A stretch of 64,000 nucleotides of DNA from Roseomonas sp. 18066 (lineage in GTDB: Bacteria; Pseudomonadota; Alphaproteobacteria; Acetobacterales; Acetobacteraceae), in NCBI RefSeq assembly GCF_902706185.1, contig NZ_CACSJM010000004.1, positions 1 through 64,000 on the forward strand, read 5' to 3'. Of the stretch, positions 61,493 through 64,000 are shown one piece after another. Both the position numbers and the translations under genes were made by a program. The notes below the pieces were generated by a model that saw only the letters and a list, made by a program, of their open reading frames with translations, was not told the DNA's origin and searched no databases. Within the stretch, counting starts at the first letter, position 1, and each line of letters opens with the position of its first letter.

Positions 61493-62162
61493 GACATCGG
61501 CCTCCGCACTCCTATGCAGGCGGCGACGCTCCGCTTCCTCGGTTGAACGGCTGCCTGCCGGACCACATGCCCGGAGCTGTTCGGTTTGCCAGTCGGAACG
61601 CCAAAGTTGAAGCTCTCACTGCGAGCTCTGCAACCAGGCCGCTGGCGGGCCCGCCCTCCCCTACTGCCGCATCCACAGATGAAAGCGGCTGCGAAGCCGA
61701 AGATGCAGACCGGGGGGCACGTCACCTGGCGGCGCCAAGCCGTAAGGCACTGCCCCTCAATGAACGAAGGGGCTCGTGATGGCGCCCTGCAACGTCGTCG
61801 AGCCGCCCACCGGCGACGCGCCTGGGCTCCTCGTTAACTCGGGTTCGAAGGCTCCCTACGCCACCTCGGTCGCGCTCACCTCCGGCCACGAAGTCCTTGA
61901 GCTTGCCTTCGCCCCTGGAGGAGCATCCAGCTAGCGTGCCCATCGCGGGCGCGGTCGCGGCCGCCCGGTGACGCTGCGCCGACGCCTACTCCCCGTGACG
62001 CTGCTGCGCCTTGAACAGCTCGATGGCAAGGCGGCGGGTAGCCTCGCCCGCTTCTCCAGTCCCGCGCGCGATGACATCCCGTGGGGCAGCGAAGGTGTCG
62101 CCTGAGCTCCATTTGATTGTGCAAGGCAGGTTCAGATCAACGGGATCCGGCGCATCGGTCGA
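61493..62162. other. gene-poor stretch
   Basis: No gene is firmly supported. A 64-codon minus-strand frame ending at 61986 (VTLHSTDAPDPVDLNLPCTI; KWSSGDTFAAPRDVIARGTG) has coding-like composition but no recognised family and only a GTG start. Confidence 0.35.
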
Positions 62163-62510
62163 GTGCAGGGTGACCTTCACGTTTCCGGTCGTGCCCTGAG
62201 CAGGCGGCGCAAGGACGACAAGGTGGAGGACTCGCTCCTGCTACTTGCCGCGCAGGAGGAAGGTGTCGGGCGCGGCCGCGCGGAGGTGGTTAGCCTGACA
62301 GACGATGTGGTGCGCCCTGTCGACCTGACTGCCAAAAAGCTGACAGCCAGGATGCAGACCCTGCAGGAGCTTGGTGAACTTTTCCGACGCGGGACCTTTC
62401 CGGCCACCGGCAAGGCCGAGGACTGTCCACGCTGCCCCCATTGGTTCGCATGCGGCCGCCTACCCGGCGGGGAACTGAAGATGAGGCCAGGGAACTCCCT
62501 GACAGCTTGA
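62163..62510 (+). pseudogene. RecB/Cas4-type nuclease C-terminal fragment
   Basis: The frame reads SRRRKDDKVEDSLLLLAAQE, RAEVVSLTDDVVRPVDLTAK and ends DCPRCPHWFACGRLPGGELK. The Cys-x2-Cys-x5-Cys cluster and the preceding helices match the C-terminus of PD-(D/E)XK nucleases with an iron-sulfur cluster (RecB/AddB/Cas4 group). The nuclease catalytic part and the fourth Cys are absent, so this is a truncated remnant. Confidence 0.55.
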
Positions 62511-62840
62511 ATGAAGTGTCGGGTCCCGCTCATCAGATCCGCCGCTACCGGTTCGAGCTACGTAAAAGCTCGCGTTTAGAAGGCGACATTGCGCCCCTCA
62601 TGTTTCTGCAACCAGCGCGCCCGCCCCAGCATCCCCAACCAGTCTGTGGGATCCGGCGGCTCAGGCATGGGTCCCCACCGAAAGCGTCTGGCCAAGCGGA
62701 ACCGTTGACAGGCATCGGGTCTGAACCGGCTCACCCGCAGCCGGTACGGCGCGGCGCGGCGCGGCGCGGCTTCCGTACTTGCGCCCGTAAACGGCGCCGT
62801 CAATGCTGCACCACCATGTCGGAGCCCTGGGGCAGCAGTC
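62511..62840. other. intergenic, nothing recognised
   Basis: No gene is supported. A short GGCGC direct run (about 62750-62770, GCGCGGCGCGGCGCGGC) is a simple repeat. Confidence 0.35.
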
Positions 62841-63236
62841 GTGACCTTCATTCCGGATCTAGCGCGTTCGTACCTCAACGGCAGCAAACGTTGGTTTTTC
62901 ATCATCGTCAGGCAAGGGTATGCCACTCGGGCAGCCCATACCGCCCAAGAGGCCGTCAACTTCGCTCACGCCATCGAGGAGGCGTTGATGGCAGGCATCA
63001 AGCCGCCGGAGGACGTGGCCGCGCCAAGGATCGCTCCAATTTCGTTGGTGGACGATGAGATCGGGGCTGTCATCAATCTGCACGACGAACCCCATGAGGC
63101 CGTCGGCATCTTCTGGAAGCGTGGGCGTGGGCCGGAGCTTCGACGGCTTCTTCCAGACATCAGCCTTCTGGAGTGGGCTGATGTCCCAGACCCAGCTGTG
63201 CAAGGATCTCCGGCGGAACGAGGTCGCGGTCCATGA
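62841..63236 (+). CDS. hypothetical protein, uncertain
   Basis: The 131-aa frame (GTG start) includes FIIVRQGYATRAAHTAQEAV, NFAHAIEEALMAG and GAVINLHDEPHEAVGIFWKR, which look protein-like. No family is recognised and no clear ribosome-binding site is seen. It overlaps the opposite-strand gene at 63160 by 77 bases, so one of the two 3' ends may be wrong. A minus-strand frame over the same region is the main alternative. Confidence 0.35.
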   Translation: MTFIPDLARSYLNGSKRWFFIIVRQGYATRAAHTAQEAVNFAHAIEEALMAGIKPPEDVAAPRIAPISLVDDEIGAVINLHDEPHEAVGIFWKRGRGPELRRLLPDISLLEWADVPDPAVQGSPAERGRGP

Positions 63237-63591
63237 TTAGGCCATCCGGAGTCATGATCCGACTGGCCCAGCGCTCGCGGTGGTAGACGTTCCTGGGGTG
63301 GTCCCGTTTGTAGAGCGTGTATGCGCCGTGGACTGCCTCGTAGGCTTGAGCCTCGGAAAGCCTACCTCGCAACCGTTCCAACTGCTGGATGTCTGACGCG
63401 CTGCCCTGCCTCTCGACCAGGGGCGCAAGGCGCTGGATGCGCCAGGCGACCGAGCTGAACCACCCGCGGTCGTCCAGGTCTTCCAGGAGCCTGAGCGCGC
63501 TGGCTGGCGTGGGTCGAAACATCTCGGTCAGCAGGCGACGCTTGCGCAGCCAGTCAGCCTTGTCTTCGGCACCGGTCACGACGTTCGACAT
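63160..63591 (-). CDS. hypothetical protein
   Basis: This 143-aa protein (DKADWLRKRRLLTEMFRPTP; RIQRLAPLVERQGSASDIQQ; LYKRDHPRNVYHRERWASRI) is basic and helical and not recognised. GGAGGCGCATC precedes the ATG at 63591, supporting the start. Confidence 0.5.
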   Translation of the reverse strand: MSNVVTGAEDKADWLRKRRLLTEMFRPTPASALRLLEDLDDRGWFSSVAWRIQRLAPLVERQGSASDIQQLERLRGRLSEAQAYEAVHGAYTLYKRDHPRNVYHRERWASRIMTPDGLIMDRDLVPPEILAQLGLGHQPTPEG

Positions 63592-63758
63592 GATGCGCCT
63601 CCATGGTCCTGATCGCCTGTGGGCGCAGCCGCTGGCGACCAGGGTCGGCCCCATTGTTGATCGACCTCATGCCGGATCGGAAGCGTATCGGTCTGCCCTC
63701 CAGCCAAAATCTGATTTCCAGAGCCGTGGTACCACGGGGACGCCGTTGCACCGGATCA

Positions 63759-64000
63759 TGATGGCGGCGGCAGTCGCACTTGTCGCGAACCTGCTCACGG
63801 TGGCAGCGGGCGACGCCTCGGCGGCCCCGACCGCCACTTCCGTGGCCGCGCCGCCAGCGGTGGCGCAGACCGTGCAGTACTGGGACCAGCGGCCGTACGA
63901 AGGCAACTGGGAGCGGCGCCACCAGTGGCGGGAGTGGCGCCGGGAGGGGGACGAGGCCCTCATGGCGAGGCAGCGCGGCGCGAAGCCTGGCGCATCGAGC
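63759..64000 (+). CDS. secreted protein, partial at window edge
   Basis: The frame opens at ATG 63759 and stays open to the window end. It encodes a signal peptide (MMAAAVALVANLLTVAAGDA, cleavage near SAA-P), then VAQTVQYWDQRPYEGNWERR and a Trp/Arg-rich segment. The family is not recognised and the C-terminus is outside the window. A TTG four codons upstream (63747) is an alternative start. Confidence 0.55.

Noticed and set aside
1-64000. tRNA, rRNA or riboswitch genes
   Set aside because: I scanned for T-loop-like GTTCGA motifs and rRNA-like conserved words; the few hits (for example near 61810 and 62550) lack cloverleaf arms.

Overview
The window is high-GC DNA, probably from an alphaproteobacterium of the Acetobacteraceae (Roseomonas-like). 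This rests on codon use, a Bug/TctC-type solute-binding protein, a PrtD-type type I exporter, a CYTH-CHAD protein and an abundance of IS66-type elements; no rRNA, tRNA or housekeeping marker was seen to confirm it. The many decayed genes, nested insertion sequences, toxin-antitoxin-like remnants and an iteron-like palindrome array suggest an accessory replicon or genomic island (inference). Layout: 0.5-11.9 kb holds a Bug-family binding protein, a decayed nuclease, an ECF sigma/anti-sigma pair, a five-gene type I secretion operon that begins with a 90-aa Gly/His/Asp/Asn-rich peptide (3.8-9.6 kb), an N-terminally incomplete thermonuclease, a PNPOx-like protein and an NTF2-like protein. 12.0-22.6 kb holds a HEPN-like/DUF2384 protein translationally coupled to an SRAP (YedK/HMCES-type) protein, a Gfo/Idh/MocA oxidoreductase, regulator remnants, a DehI-like protein, a gene preceded by four GTGACGTCAC palindromes, an IS630 element splitting a second SRAP gene, a CYTH-CHAD protein and a third, decayed SRAP copy. 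24.0-40.3 kb is a signalling island: a PRC-barrel protein, a Nudix hydrolase, two large paralogous hybrid histidine kinases, an intact response regulator, an acyl-CoA dehydrogenase, a Cache-PAS-GGDEF cyclase, a PAS-GGDEF-EAL protein and several small receiver-like proteins that have lost catalytic residues. 41.5-51.9 kb contains small hypothetical genes, a 117-bp IS66-derived mini-element next to TonB-receptor and serine-hydrolase remnants, a second Nudix protein and an IS66 element inserted into the tnpB gene of another IS66 element. 52.1-60.4 kb is the most interesting block: a minus-strand operon of a membrane-anchored SH3 protein, a TerB-N/TerB/TerB-C protein, a DUF2791-type P-loop ATPase and a DEAD/DEAH helicase. 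The last three match the architecture of the Shango anti-phage system; the SH3 gene in front is a candidate extra component. 60.8-64.0 kb is mostly remnants (a possible DUF2384 antitoxin, a RecB/Cas4-type nuclease C-terminus) and hypothetical genes, ending in a secreted protein cut by the window edge. The secretion operon probably exports or displays its small peptide. The two-component and cyclic-di-GMP genes probably form a sensory network with degenerate receivers as non-catalytic partners. The TerB/ATPase/helicase cluster probably serves phage defence. These three roles are inferences from families and gene order.
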